A stretch of DNA of 64,000 bases from contig JAAEZN010000002.1 in assembly GCA_018222835.1 (NCBI GenBank), positions 1 through 64,000 of the forward strand, written 5' to 3'. The DNA comes from Algicola sp. Its GTDB lineage: Bacteria > Bacteroidota > Bacteroidia > Flavobacteriales > Flavobacteriaceae. The notes below the pieces were generated by a model. That model had not been told where the DNA came from, made no database searches, and saw only the letters and a program-made list of their open reading frames with translations. Position numbers and translations under genes: made by a program. Below are positions 45,018-53,371 of this stretch, one piece after another; within the stretch, counting starts at the first letter, position 1, and each line of letters opens with the position of its first letter.

Positions 45018-46520
45018 TTACTTTCCTAAAAACCCATATAAAATATCCTGTTCCAACTTGTTCAAGTTATTTTTCTTTTTTATCAGCAGTTTCCCATGTT
45101 CGATAGAGGCATTTAATCCGGCGGGATGCAAGTATGCTTCAATAGGGAATTTTATAGCCCCTTGTATATAGGTATCAAAAAACGAAGTCTGATCTTCTCC
45201 GCTCAAATTGGACAATCGTTGACATACTTCATCCAAATCATAATGCTCGTTTGTACCACCATACTCTTCATATAATGCTTTCATTAACATATCCAAGCTT
45301 TTGGTATTTTTCGTTGCATTGCGGATAATGATATCCTGAGCTATCCCTACGAACATACCTCCACTATATACCAAGCCCCAATGGTCATGCTTGGCTTCAC
45401 CATCGGACATGGATAATGTGCCTACTCCTTCATCATCAACATAACGTTTATAAAAGAAATCGGATAGAACATTCAAATAACTCTCATCGTTTAAAATACC
45501 AATATGATATAGTGCCTTGACCGTGTAATAATTTGTAACCCCTTCCTTGAACCATTCCAAATCATCGGAGTTTGGGGAGAAAGATTTGCCGTTCCAAAGA
45601 TGAAAGAACTCGTGCGCAAAAATGAACCTGGAAATTAGTTTAGAAAAGTCATCTCCATCTTTCTGAACCAAAACACTGATGTTGTTCCCTAGTGCTTCAC
45701 CATCGGTGGCATCTGCGGCGTTAACCACCACCACAGATCTTAAAGTTCCTTTTAAATTGGGCGGGTTTGGATTGCCCCCCATAAGATCAACATAGTAATT
45801 TAAAACACCATTGGCGATTTGCTTATACTCCTCCTCTTGTTCTATGGTTTCTTTTGTTCCCAATGCAAAAATCAATTCGAAATCCTTTCTTTTAATTTTG
45901 ATTTCCTTGTGGGTACCCAAGAACATAACAGATTGTAAAAGATCATTTATACCTTCGACCTTCTGCATATCTGATTCTTTTCCATCTATTTCCCAAGGTG
46001 TTGTTGCTATCCAGTTTTTGGGAAGATCAAATTTTACCGATATATCATTTCTTTGCGTCCCATTGATCATAAATAAGGTTCTACCGGTGTAAAAAACTCC
46101 ATGTTCCGTAGAATACGCAACCCCATCAATTCCGCCGCTCCACTCATAATCCGAGTGAGTAAGGTGAACATTATAGGTTACAGTTATTGGTGTGGGAGCA
46201 TCTATATCAATTTTCCACTTAGGACCTTTTAACTGCTCAACGGCAAGTTTGTTGTTTTGGTCATCGTATGCTCTAATATTATGCAAAAAATGCCCCCAGC
46301 TGTTATCGAATGCTCGGGCACTGCCATCCATATACAGAATATTATCCTGTGGTATAAACTTCATGGTTACTTGCGCCACATTAGGGTTTTTTTCTGTAAT
46401 GGTAATCCAATAATTGATTTGGTTTTGATCAATATCCAGCTCATTTGCATTAGAGCCAATACTAGAAAGAGCTATAGGAAATAGCCACAACATTGGTTTT
46501 TTAAATAATTTGAATAACAT
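45018..46520 (-). CDS. M61 family aminopeptidase (glycyl aminopeptidase-like), secreted
   Basis: A 500-residue protein from the ATG at 46520; an earlier TTG-type start at 46574 would place 18 polar residues before the signal peptide. The signal peptide ends near GSNANE. The first half is the beta-rich M61 domain, and the second is the thermolysin-like catalytic domain with HEFFHLWNGKSF (zinc histidines) and the third ligand in WFKEGVTNYY. The C-terminal PDZ domain of many M61 enzymes is absent. The upstream region carries copy 2 of the TGTTAC element, which links it to the SusC/SusD operon. Confidence 0.85.
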   Translation of the reverse strand: MLFKLFKKPMLWLFPIALSSIGSNANELDIDQNQINYWITITEKNPNVAQVTMKFIPQDNILYMDGSARAFDNSWGHFLHNIRAYDDQNNKLAVEQLKGPKWKIDIDAPTPITVTYNVHLTHSDYEWSGGIDGVAYSTEHGVFYTGRTLFMINGTQRNDISVKFDLPKNWIATTPWEIDGKESDMQKVEGINDLLQSVMFLGTHKEIKIKRKDFELIFALGTKETIEQEEEYKQIANGVLNYYVDLMGGNPNPPNLKGTLRSVVVVNAADATDGEALGNNISVLVQKDGDDFSKLISRFIFAHEFFHLWNGKSFSPNSDDLEWFKEGVTNYYTVKALYHIGILNDESYLNVLSDFFYKRYVDDEGVGTLSMSDGEAKHDHWGLVYSGGMFVGIAQDIIIRNATKNTKSLDMLMKALYEEYGGTNEHYDLDEVCQRLSNLSGEDQTSFFDTYIQGAIKFPIEAYLHPAGLNASIEHGKLLIKKKNNLNKLEQDILYGFLGK

Positions 46521-46635
46521 ACTTCGTTTTTTTGATGATGATGAATAAACTCTTGTGCAGATCCTCTGTATCAAAGTGTATTGATGACATGGAGGGGGAT
46601 GCGCACCAGTTTTTTTGATGAAACTTGCTGGGTAA

Positions 46636-46725
46636 GCAATTGTGGGATCAAAATAAACCTATTGGTAAAGTACTTCGGTAAATATTTATAAGATGTAACG
46701 GAAAATTCGACATATTGTAACATGC
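46636..46725 (-). promoter_or_regulatory. 90-bp TGTTAC element, copy 2 (upstream of M61 peptidase)
   Basis: Read on the minus strand: GCATGTTACAAT, then CGTTACATCTTATAAA, TTTACC, and at the end CACAATTGC. It aligns without gaps with copy 1 over 90 bp. Its near end is 116 bp upstream of the chosen start codon. Confidence 0.6.
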
Positions 46726-46894
46726 AAAAGGTGATTAAGGAACTGCTAAGCTAAACTACTTGAGCAAACATAATACAAACACATTCTTAGCTACATTAAA
46801 ACTAGCACTTCTCGAACAGAGATAAGAGTGTAAAGAAGAAAATGCTTGTAGAATAGACGGTTTTTTGTTACTGCTATTTTGGACTAAGTAAAAC

Positions 46895-46927
46895 AAAAAA
46901 ACCTGTAAATCATTGATTTACAGGTTT
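46895..46927 (-). terminator. ssrA: Intrinsic terminator of tmRNA
   Basis: Arms AAACCTGTAAATC and GATTTACAGGTTT (13 bp) around a 3-nt loop, followed on the minus strand by a T-run. It starts about 15 nt after the mature 3' end of tmRNA. Confidence 0.85.
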
Positions 46928-46941
46928 GGTGTATTGTTTAG

Positions 46942-47338
46942 TGGAGCCGGAGGGATTCGAACCCTCGTCCAAACAAGCAATAACCATGCTTTCTACATGC
47001 TTAGTATCTGCTTAGTTTTCGATGTATGCCTGACCAGATACGGCCTAACATACACTTATCTTCTTTAGGTTTTAGAGGTGTCGCCAAAGCGAACGGACAC
47101 CCTTGTGTTGACTTTTTTGGTGCTCCTAAACGAATCGCCGTCAACAAGGGCTATTCAGGAACATCTCGCTTCCCTACCTAGTAGGGACGAGGCAAATCTT
47201 ACTATAATTCAGATTATGCGGCAAGAGCGTAATTATTTTCGCCAATTAAAAGTGTGAAATATGAGATTAACGAGCTGTATCCCAGCGCTCGGCATGCTTA
47301 CATCGCCATTGGTCTTGCTGTCAAAACCGGTCGGCCCC
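46942..47338 (-). ncRNA. ssrA: Transfer-messenger RNA (tmRNA)
   Basis: The 397-nt RNA rescues stalled ribosomes. The 5' end GGGGCCG pairs with the 3' CGGCTCC, including the G3-U70 wobble recognised by alanyl-tRNA synthetase. The T arm GGTTCGAATCC is intact at the 3' end. The tag frame (47214-47243 on the minus strand) reads GENNYALAA and stops, which with the charged alanine gives AGENNYALAA, the form known from Flavobacteria. Genomic sequence after the discriminator A is CTA, so CCA must be added after transcription. It is a one-piece tmRNA. It was first noticed as a tRNA-like 3' end. Confidence 0.96.
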
Positions 47339-47375
47339 ATAATGAGTTAGGCAAGCGTTGCTTACCGTAAACGAA

Positions 47376-47405
47376 TTATGCCCTGAGCGGAGTCGAAGGG
47401 CATAA
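47376..47405. repeat. Dispersed hairpin repeat (REP-like) next to tmRNA
   Basis: TTATGCCCT (47376-47384) pairs perfectly with AGGGCATAA (47397-47405) around a loop with GAGCGGAGTCGA. Hairpins with the core CTGAGCGGAGTCGAAGG are scattered through many Bacteroidota genomes. It lies just upstream of the tmRNA gene, in its promoter region. Confidence 0.6.
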
Positions 47406-47447
47406 ACATCTACTCACTTTTTTATCAAAGAACTTTTCCTGTACATA

Positions 47448-47510
47448 ACACAGTCGAAGTGTGGGCGTTCCCCGAAATTTGCTTGCAAATTTCGGGTCGG
47501 GCTATCGGCC
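47448..47510. repeat. Second dispersed structured repeat
   Basis: A short hairpin with the same AGTCGAA loop (ACAC 47448-47451, GTGT 47459-47462) is followed by GGGCGTTC, a 12-bp perfect stem (CCCGAAATTTGC 47471-47482, GCAAATTTCGGG 47485-47496) and TCGGGCTATCGGCC. Similar GGGCGTTCCC...GGGCTATC elements are frequent between Flavobacteriaceae genes. Their origin is not established. Confidence 0.5.
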
Positions 47511-47636
47511 GTACATGGTACTTGCCTCTATCCCTAACGCGGTCGGCAAAGGTAAATCATATCCATCAAACAATAAAAAGTTTGCTTACCCTACCTTTTA
47601 CCCTTATTTTGGTCAACAATTATACCAAAATATTTT

Positions 47637-48842
47637 ATGAAGTTCGGAATTATCAGGGAGCGTAAAAATCCGCCCGATCATAGGGTAGTACTATCGCCAG
47701 AGGAATGTCAAAATGTCCTATCCAAATTTCCAAAAGCCGAAATTTTAGTGGAATCATCCCCGATTCGGGTGTTTTCTGATCAGGAATATACCGATAAAGG
47801 ATTCTCAGTAGTCCAAAATTTGGAGGACTGCGAGGTCTTGTTAGGTGTAAAAGAGGTTCCTATCGAAGCTTTAATTCCCAACAAAAAATATTTTTTCTTT
47901 TCCCACACTATAAAAAAACAGCCCTACAATAGGGATTTGCTTCGGGCAATGCTGGATAAGAATATAGAACTCTATGACCATGAGGTGATTACCAATACAA
48001 AGGGAGCTAGATTGGTAGCTTTTGGCAGATATGCCGGTATTGTTGGTGCTTACAATGGTTTTAGGGCATATGGACTCAAATATGATCTTTACCAGTTGCC
48101 AAAGGCGGAAACACTTTTGGATCAACAGGCTTTGATCAGCGAACTAAAAAAAATACAATTGCCCAACATCAAAATATTGTTGACCGGAAAAGGCAGGGTA
48201 GGTAACGGCGCCAAGGAAATGTTGGATGCCATGGGCTTGGCACATGTCGCGCCAAACGATTATTTGTCCCAGACTTATAACAAACCGGTTTATTCCCAAA
48301 TAGATGTGTCCCACTACACAAAAAGAAAGGATGGTGCCAAAGGGAGCAAAGCAGATTTTTTTCAACACCCAGAACAATACGAATCCGATTTTTTTAGGTT
48401 TGCCAAAGTAACCGACTTTTTTATTGCCGGTCATTTTTATGGAGATGGCGCACCCTATCTATATACCCGAGAGGATGCCAAACAACTCGACTTTAAAATT
48501 AAGGTGGTGGCCGATATCAGTTGCGATATAGATGGCCCTGTTGCATCAACCATCCGACCATCAACTATAGCAGAACCCGTATATGGGTATGATCCAATGT
48601 CGGAAAAGGAAACCGATTTTAAAAATAAGGATGCCATAGCGGTCATGGCAGTGGACAACTTGCCTTGCGAGCTACCAAGGGATGCCAGTGTAGGGTTTGG
48701 GGAAGCATTTTCAAATTATGTGATACCGGCCTTTTTTAATAACGATTCCCAAGGAATACTCGATAGGGCACGTATGACCCAAAATGGTAAATTGACCGAT
48801 AGGTTTGCCTACTTACAGGATTACGTGGACGGTAAAGAATGA
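47637..48842 (+). CDS. NAD(P)-dependent saccharopine/alanine dehydrogenase-like enzyme
   Basis: A 401-residue cytoplasmic oxidoreductase of the AlaDH/PNT fold. The N-terminal domain begins MKFGIIRERKNPPDHRVVLSP with the conserved Arg-Arg-Val region, FFFSHTIKKQPYNR matches the Lys/His substrate motif of lysine-forming saccharopine dehydrogenase, and ILLTGKGRVGNGAKEML is the nucleotide loop (G-x-G-x2-G). ADISCDIDGPVASTIRPSTI is a further saccharopine dehydrogenase feature. It could oxidise saccharopine or a related opine; no other lysine-pathway gene lies near. It is a single gene preceded by dispersed repeats. Confidence 0.82.
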   Translation: MKFGIIRERKNPPDHRVVLSPEECQNVLSKFPKAEILVESSPIRVFSDQEYTDKGFSVVQNLEDCEVLLGVKEVPIEALIPNKKYFFFSHTIKKQPYNRDLLRAMLDKNIELYDHEVITNTKGARLVAFGRYAGIVGAYNGFRAYGLKYDLYQLPKAETLLDQQALISELKKIQLPNIKILLTGKGRVGNGAKEMLDAMGLAHVAPNDYLSQTYNKPVYSQIDVSHYTKRKDGAKGSKADFFQHPEQYESDFFRFAKVTDFFIAGHFYGDGAPYLYTREDAKQLDFKIKVVADISCDIDGPVASTIRPSTIAEPVYGYDPMSEKETDFKNKDAIAVMAVDNLPCELPRDASVGFGEAFSNYVIPAFFNNDSQGILDRARMTQNGKLTDRFAYLQDYVDGKE

Positions 48843-48901
48843 CACTTGCCCTAAAAACCAATGCTTTTTAGTTGGTAATATATTGTTTTTTAGTATCTTA
48901 T

Positions 48902-49195
48902 ATGTCCTTATTCTTAAAGCTAGTGAAATTTAACTGGGTATTTTCTGGAGATGACAATCCAGCAATGAAAAGGGCCTGTATCGATTTGGAGTACAGCCTT
49001 AGACCAAGGATTATGAGGTTTCTATTGTCCAGATTGGATGTGGATGCCGACTTTACCCAATTCTGTTTCAATGTGGATGTAGATAAAAATTGGGTTTCCA
49101 TATCGGATAAAACCCCCAAAGAGTATTTTTTGATTATATCACCAGGTTTCAACCAAGAAATCAATGGGTCTTCTTTTTCTTCTTCTGTGGCTTAA
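48902..49195 (+). CDS. Small conserved-type hypothetical protein
   Basis: The 97-residue protein from ATG 48902 (the open frame reaches back to 48872). It is soluble, with a helical N-terminal half (MSLFLKLVKFNWVF, MKRACIDLEYSLRPRIMRFLLSRL) and a beta-rich C-terminal half (FCFNVDVDKNWVSISDKTPKEYFLII). No family is recognised. Codon use and amphipathic pattern look like a real gene. It is in the same direction as its neighbours but separated by 59 and 141 bp. Confidence 0.6.
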   Translation: MSLFLKLVKFNWVFSGDDNPAMKRACIDLEYSLRPRIMRFLLSRLDVDADFTQFCFNVDVDKNWVSISDKTPKEYFLIISPGFNQEINGSSFSSSVA

Positions 49196-49336
49196 GTAAA
49201 TACTTTGCCTAGAGCATTTCACCCAAATTCATGGACAAATGAGTGCTTAATAGCATAATTAATAAATTTTTAAGGGTTAAAAATAGGTTTAAACGTAAAT
49301 TCCTTATTAGGTTTGTGGGCTTAAAATTACGGTACT

Positions 49337-49792
49337 TTGCACATAGATCTAATAATTGCAGCACTCTGGAGCCTTTCACCATTTGGTGAGGCCAAGGTGG
49401 GCATTCCATATGGAATGTACCAAGGAGTGAACGAATACCTTGTGTTCGTGGTGTGCTTTGGGGCCAACGTTTTGGTGTTTCCGTTAATGATGTTCTTTTT
49501 GGAGTACATCAATCGTCACTTGATCAAATGGCGTTTCTACAAAAAATCTGCCGTGTATATTGGGCAAAGAGCCAAAAAAGGGTCAGGGAAAAAGATTCAA
49601 CGATTTGGTTTTTTGGGCATTGTACTCTTTGTGATGATCCCACTTCCTGGAACCGGTGTTTATGCTGGTAGTATTGCAGCTTACCTGTTCAAAATGAAGA
49701 AAAGAGAAGCATTTGCGGCCAATACCATTGGTATCTTTTTTTCGTCGGTGATTATTTGGGTGGCTACCTTGATGTCCTTAAAAGGTGTTTAA
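49337..49792 (+). CDS. Small multidrug-export-like membrane protein (COG2426 type)
   Basis: The protein has about 151 residues with three to four membrane segments. The conserved features of the COG2426 family are present: SPFGEAKVGIPYG near the N terminus, and the loop RFGFLGIVLFVMIPLPGTGVYAGSIAAYLF. Proposed as a small multidrug export protein, but this is not well supported experimentally. The only start in frame is TTG 49337, because a stop lies at 49322-49324. This TTG falls inside a promoter-like TACTTTGC, so the true start is unclear. Confidence 0.75.
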   Translation: MHIDLIIAALWSLSPFGEAKVGIPYGMYQGVNEYLVFVVCFGANVLVFPLMMFFLEYINRHLIKWRFYKKSAVYIGQRAKKGSGKKIQRFGFLGIVLFVMIPLPGTGVYAGSIAAYLFKMKKREAFAANTIGIFFSSVIIWVATLMSLKGV

Positions 49793-49893
49793 GAAAGGTG
49801 ATTTGGTATTTTTCGGTTTTTCGTTCAGATTATCGTTCTATTTATTTACTTTGCTTTCAATCTCAAACATTTTTGTAACCTAACAATACTATT

Positions 49894-50766
49894 ATGGCTT
49901 CCGGTTTTTTTGCAGTTTTGGATGATATTTCCGCACTTATGGACGACGTTGCTTCCATGAGTAAGATTGCAACCAAAAAGACCGCAGGTATTTTGGGGGA
50001 CGATTTGGCCGTGAACGCCGAAAAGGCTACTGGGTTTTTGTCCAGCAGGGAAATTCCAGTTTTATGGGCCATTACCAAGGGATCCTTTCTCAATAAGTTG
50101 ATTATTTTGCCCATAGCTTTCTTGTTAAGTGCTTATCTGCCTACGGCAATAACGGTTATTCTTGTGTTGGGAGGGGTTTATTTGGCTTACGAAGGGGCAG
50201 AAAAAATATATGAGTACATCTTTCACAGGAACGAAAATGGACATGCAGAAGACCCTAACGATATTCCTGAAGAAGATTTTCCAGAATTGGAGAAGAAGAA
50301 AATCAAGCAGGCCATTGTTACGGATTTTATTCTTTCCATTGAGATAGTGATCATAGCATTGAGTACTGTGGTGAACGAAACCTTAACAATTCAAATTGCC
50401 ACGGTATCGGTAGTTGCATTATTGGCTACCGTAGGGGTTTATGGCATTGTGGCCTTAATTGTTCGTATGGACGATTACGGTTACCGACTTATCAACCTAA
50501 ATGATGAGACGGATAGTTTTTCCGATAAAGTTGGAATGGTTTTGATAAATGCCCTGCCAAAAATAATTAAAGCTCTCTCAATTGTAGGAACCTTGGCCTT
50601 GTTATTGGTTTCAGGTGGTATTTTTAGCCATAATATAGAATTCTTCCATCACTTGTTCCCGGGGTTGCCCTCTTTGATTAAAGACTTTATACTAGGGTTG
50701 GGAATCGGGTTTGTGGCAGTACTGTTGTTGCAGTTGATCAAGAAATTGTTCAAACGTAAGTCGTAA
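49894..50766 (+). CDS. DUF808 (YedI) family membrane protein
   Basis: A 290-residue inner-membrane protein. The N terminus FFAVLDDISALMDDVASMSKIATKKTAGILGDDLAVNA is the diagnostic DUF808 sequence, followed by about six membrane segments. E. coli YedI belongs here; its function is unknown. A promoter-like TACTTTGC lies 40 bp upstream (49847-49854). The next gene begins 14 bp after its stop. Confidence 0.9.
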   Translation: MASGFFAVLDDISALMDDVASMSKIATKKTAGILGDDLAVNAEKATGFLSSREIPVLWAITKGSFLNKLIILPIAFLLSAYLPTAITVILVLGGVYLAYEGAEKIYEYIFHRNENGHAEDPNDIPEEDFPELEKKKIKQAIVTDFILSIEIVIIALSTVVNETLTIQIATVSVVALLATVGVYGIVALIVRMDDYGYRLINLNDETDSFSDKVGMVLINALPKIIKALSIVGTLALLLVSGGIFSHNIEFFHHLFPGLPSLIKDFILGLGIGFVAVLLLQLIKKLFKRKS

Positions 50767-50780
50767 GCAAGTCTTTTTTT

Positions 50781-51149
50781 ATGAACCCGGCCGAAGATTA
50801 TATCATCAACCAAAAAGAACCTTTCAGAAGCATTTTATTGCACCTAAAAGCTGTAATCGAGTCTGTTGTTCCTGATGTAGATATGAAGTACAAATGGAGC
50901 ATTCCCTGTTTTTATGCAGGTAAACAGCCCATTTGCTATTTAAATGTGTCCCAAAAAAAGAAGTATGTGGACATTGCGTTTTGGAATTCGGCCCATCTGA
51001 CATTGCATTTGGATAAAATGGTCGTTGAAAACCGAAAGGTGGTTAAATCCCTTCGCTATTTTACTTTGGAAGAAATTGATCAAGATGTGTTGGTGGACGT
51101 ATTGCAGGAATGCTACTCCCTAAAGCACAAGGGATTCTACAAGCGATAA
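50781..51149 (+). CDS. DUF1801 family protein
   Basis: A 122-residue soluble protein matching the YdhG/DUF1801 family: KEPFRSILLHLKAVIESVVPDVDMKYKWSIPCF, then KKYVDIAFWNSAHL. Family members bind or interact with small ligands or frataxin-like partners; no role is established. It follows the DUF808 gene by 14 bp and is convergent with the PepSY gene. Confidence 0.85.
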   Translation: MNPAEDYIINQKEPFRSILLHLKAVIESVVPDVDMKYKWSIPCFYAGKQPICYLNVSQKKKYVDIAFWNSAHLTLHLDKMVVENRKVVKSLRYFTLEEIDQDVLVDVLQECYSLKHKGFYKR

Positions 51150-51164
51150 CCAGCTAATATTTGA

Positions 51165-52730
51165 TTACGAAACAACTGGTTTGGTCGCTTTGTTTTTCAG
51201 TTTAAAGAAAGCGATCCAGAGAGCTACTAGCCCCAAAATCAACCAAAGCAAATCCACCAACAGAATATGTTGGTAACCTTTTTGATAGGCAACCCACATC
51301 CAATTGCCCGATGCAATTCCGTTTGCAACCGGAACCAATAAGCCCAAAATTCCACCAGATATCAAAGTCCACTTGTTGGTAAAGGCAATATCCTTTTTAA
51401 GTATAAAGAACACGGTGGCCACCAACCATATCGGAAAATAGGTTTGGTAAAGAAAGCCCATGTTCACTGAAGGTGCAAACTTTACGATAATAAACTCCAA
51501 AGCGGTAACAGGCAACAGGGTAAGGCAGATGGCCATATACCAATTGGCTACTTGTTGGTTGAATTTTCGGCGTTTTTCCGGAATGTTTTTCTTGTTGCGG
51601 GCCACAAGCCAAATCATAATTCCAGAGAGGATCACAAAACAGGAAACCAGTCCCAGTATAAAGGAAATTACACGTAAACCATAGCCTGCGTAATCACCAA
51701 AGTGGAGACGGAACATCATGTTTTTTACACCATCCAAATAGGAGGTTTGGGCAATCGGTACTTTTTCCTGCGCAATGGAACCATCGGCAATTTTGTAAAT
51801 ACGGTAGCCCAGACCATTCAGTTTGGTATCGTAACCAAGGTATCCGCTTATGGCGGCGTGCATATTTTGATCGCCGTAGTTGAATATGTGAGTTTCGGTA
51901 ACCCTAAAATCTCCCCATTCTTTTTTCATTTCTTGAACAAATTGGTCCAAGTTTATGGTGTTCTCCAATTTTTGATTCTGGAACTCGTACACGGGATGGT
52001 TGTACTCCAAATCTTTGTACAATTGGTTTTGGTCACCATCATACAATCCCATCACCATGGGAAGCACCAAAATGCCTTTCAGTAAAAAGAAGGCTCCCGT
52101 TACGGCATACACAAACTGAAATGGAAACCCTATTACCCCAAGGACGGTATGGGCATCCGTCCACATGGTTTTTAGTTTGGCCCATGGCCTAAAAGTGTAA
52201 AAGTTGGAAACAATCTTGTTCCAATGTACCAAGAGCCCGGTAATGATGGCAAAAAGGAAAAAGAAGGCCACAAACCCAGCCAAAGTTCTTCCATAAGGGT
52301 GGGGGATTTGATCTAAAAAGTGGAGACGGTACAAGAATTCACCCAAATGGTAATTGCTTGCATAATCGGCTGTTTTGGTTTTGGATTCCGGGTCCAAATA
52401 GAAAAACACGGGTGCTTTGGCATCTTCTGAAGCCAAGGAATCCTTGGATGCTCCCAAATTGACGGAAATGCTTCTTTCGTTGTAGTAATGTCTCAATTCG
52501 ACATCCCGTCCAAACAAATTGTAATCTTTGGAGAGGTCGTTGAGGTGTCCGTCCACACTGCCAGGCAATGCATCTTCCTGACTAACGTAATGCCCATGTT
52601 GCCAATTGGCAATCTCATCCCTGAAAAAGGAGAATGATCCTGTAAAAAAAATAACGTAGAGCGCTACACTGATAACGATACCACTTACGGTATGTGTGTG
52701 GAACAATATGTTGTAGATACGGTTTCCCAT
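51165..52730 (-). CDS. PepSY-TM domain protein, probable siderophore/ferric reductase
   Basis: A 521-residue inner-membrane protein with four to five membrane helices. It opens with HTHTVSGIVISVALYVIFFTG, the first PepSY-TM helix with the conserved histidines, and has periplasmic PepSY segments. FHFGD-like sequence (LHFGDYAGYGLRVISFILG) and VLGVIGFPFQFVYAVTG match further helices with heme-ligand histidines. Family members reduce ferric siderophores in the periplasm. It is the last gene of the iron-uptake operon that begins with the TonB receptor at 56560. Confidence 0.88.
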   Translation of the reverse strand: MGNRIYNILFHTHTVSGIVISVALYVIFFTGSFSFFRDEIANWQHGHYVSQEDALPGSVDGHLNDLSKDYNLFGRDVELRHYYNERSISVNLGASKDSLASEDAKAPVFFYLDPESKTKTADYASNYHLGEFLYRLHFLDQIPHPYGRTLAGFVAFFFLFAIITGLLVHWNKIVSNFYTFRPWAKLKTMWTDAHTVLGVIGFPFQFVYAVTGAFFLLKGILVLPMVMGLYDGDQNQLYKDLEYNHPVYEFQNQKLENTINLDQFVQEMKKEWGDFRVTETHIFNYGDQNMHAAISGYLGYDTKLNGLGYRIYKIADGSIAQEKVPIAQTSYLDGVKNMMFRLHFGDYAGYGLRVISFILGLVSCFVILSGIMIWLVARNKKNIPEKRRKFNQQVANWYMAICLTLLPVTALEFIIVKFAPSVNMGFLYQTYFPIWLVATVFFILKKDIAFTNKWTLISGGILGLLVPVANGIASGNWMWVAYQKGYQHILLVDLLWLILGLVALWIAFFKLKNKATKPVVS

Positions 52731-52733
52731 GGT

Positions 52734-53033
52734 TTAAACAAGAGGGTTGGTTTGGTTTGCAAAATAGAATATGACAAAGAGTGCTAAACTGACCAGAATA
52801 TAAATGCCCAAGACTTTCCAGCCATTATTGCCCAGAAAGGCAATAACCATTAAAACGGCCCAAAGGATAAAGGCCGTAAAAGTACTGGTTATGATCACGG
52901 TAACATGATTGAACCAAGTGGCCAAAATCATATGGAATAAGACTGCTATCACAAGGCCACCTAAAATGGCAGCGGTAATTTTGGCAAATCGTTGTGATGG
53001 CGATAGGGTCAAATATTTTTTGTTGGCTGGCAT
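52734..53033 (-). CDS. Small membrane protein (DUF3649-like)
   Basis: A 99-residue protein with three hydrophobic helices (ITAAILGGLVIAVLFHMILA, FTAFILWAVLMVIAFLG, VLGIYILVSLALFVIFYF). Length, helix pattern and position between a DUF3325-like gene and a PepSY gene fit DUF3649, which occurs in siderophore operons of Proteobacteria. Only 3 bp separate it from each neighbour. Confidence 0.65.
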   Translation of the reverse strand: MPANKKYLTLSPSQRFAKITAAILGGLVIAVLFHMILATWFNHVTVIITSTFTAFILWAVLMVIAFLGNNGWKVLGIYILVSLALFVIFYFANQTNPLV

Positions 53034-53036
53034 AGG

Positions 53037-53369
53037 TTAGAACAATAGGGTTTCAAAAAGGATGGAGCACAAAAAAAGAACACCCAAAAAACGGTAGTTC
53101 AACAATCGTAAGGGAGCCAAGAGAATCACTAAACTGGCAACTGTCATCAACAAAATAAAAAAAGTGAACGTACCTGAACCAAGCCCCCAGTAAAAGCAGC
53201 TAAGCCCCAATGAAAAAACCATTAGGGCCAAACTGACATATTGTGAAGCTCTTTTATGTTCAGCAATGGAGTGCTCAAAACCAAGGCTGCCCATTGCAGA
53301 CATTTTTGTTGAGGTACTGTAGAGCAAGTAAAAAGCTATAAAAGTGAGTAACGAAATTCCTGTGGCCAT
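53037..53369 (-). CDS. Small membrane protein (DUF3325-like)
   Basis: A 110-residue protein from ATG 53369, two bases after the stop of the upstream gene. A TTG at 53405 would extend it but overlaps that gene by 34 bp. It has three to four helices with the segment SMGSLGFEHSIAEHKRASQYV between the first two, followed by GLGSGTFTFFILLMTVASLVIL, similar to DUF3325. This family accompanies PepSY reductases and TonB receptors in siderophore operons. Confidence 0.65.
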   Translation of the reverse strand: MATGISLLTFIAFYLLYSTSTKMSAMGSLGFEHSIAEHKRASQYVSLALMVFSLGLSCFYWGLGSGTFTFFILLMTVASLVILLAPLRLLNYRFLGVLFLCSILFETLLF

Positions 53370-53371
53370 GC

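Noticed and set aside
46942-46980. A tRNA gene on the minus strand, suggested by a T arm and acceptor end
   Set aside because: There is no anticodon arm at tRNA distance; the matching 5' half lies at 47338 and a GENNYALAA tag lies between, so it is the 3' end of tmRNA.
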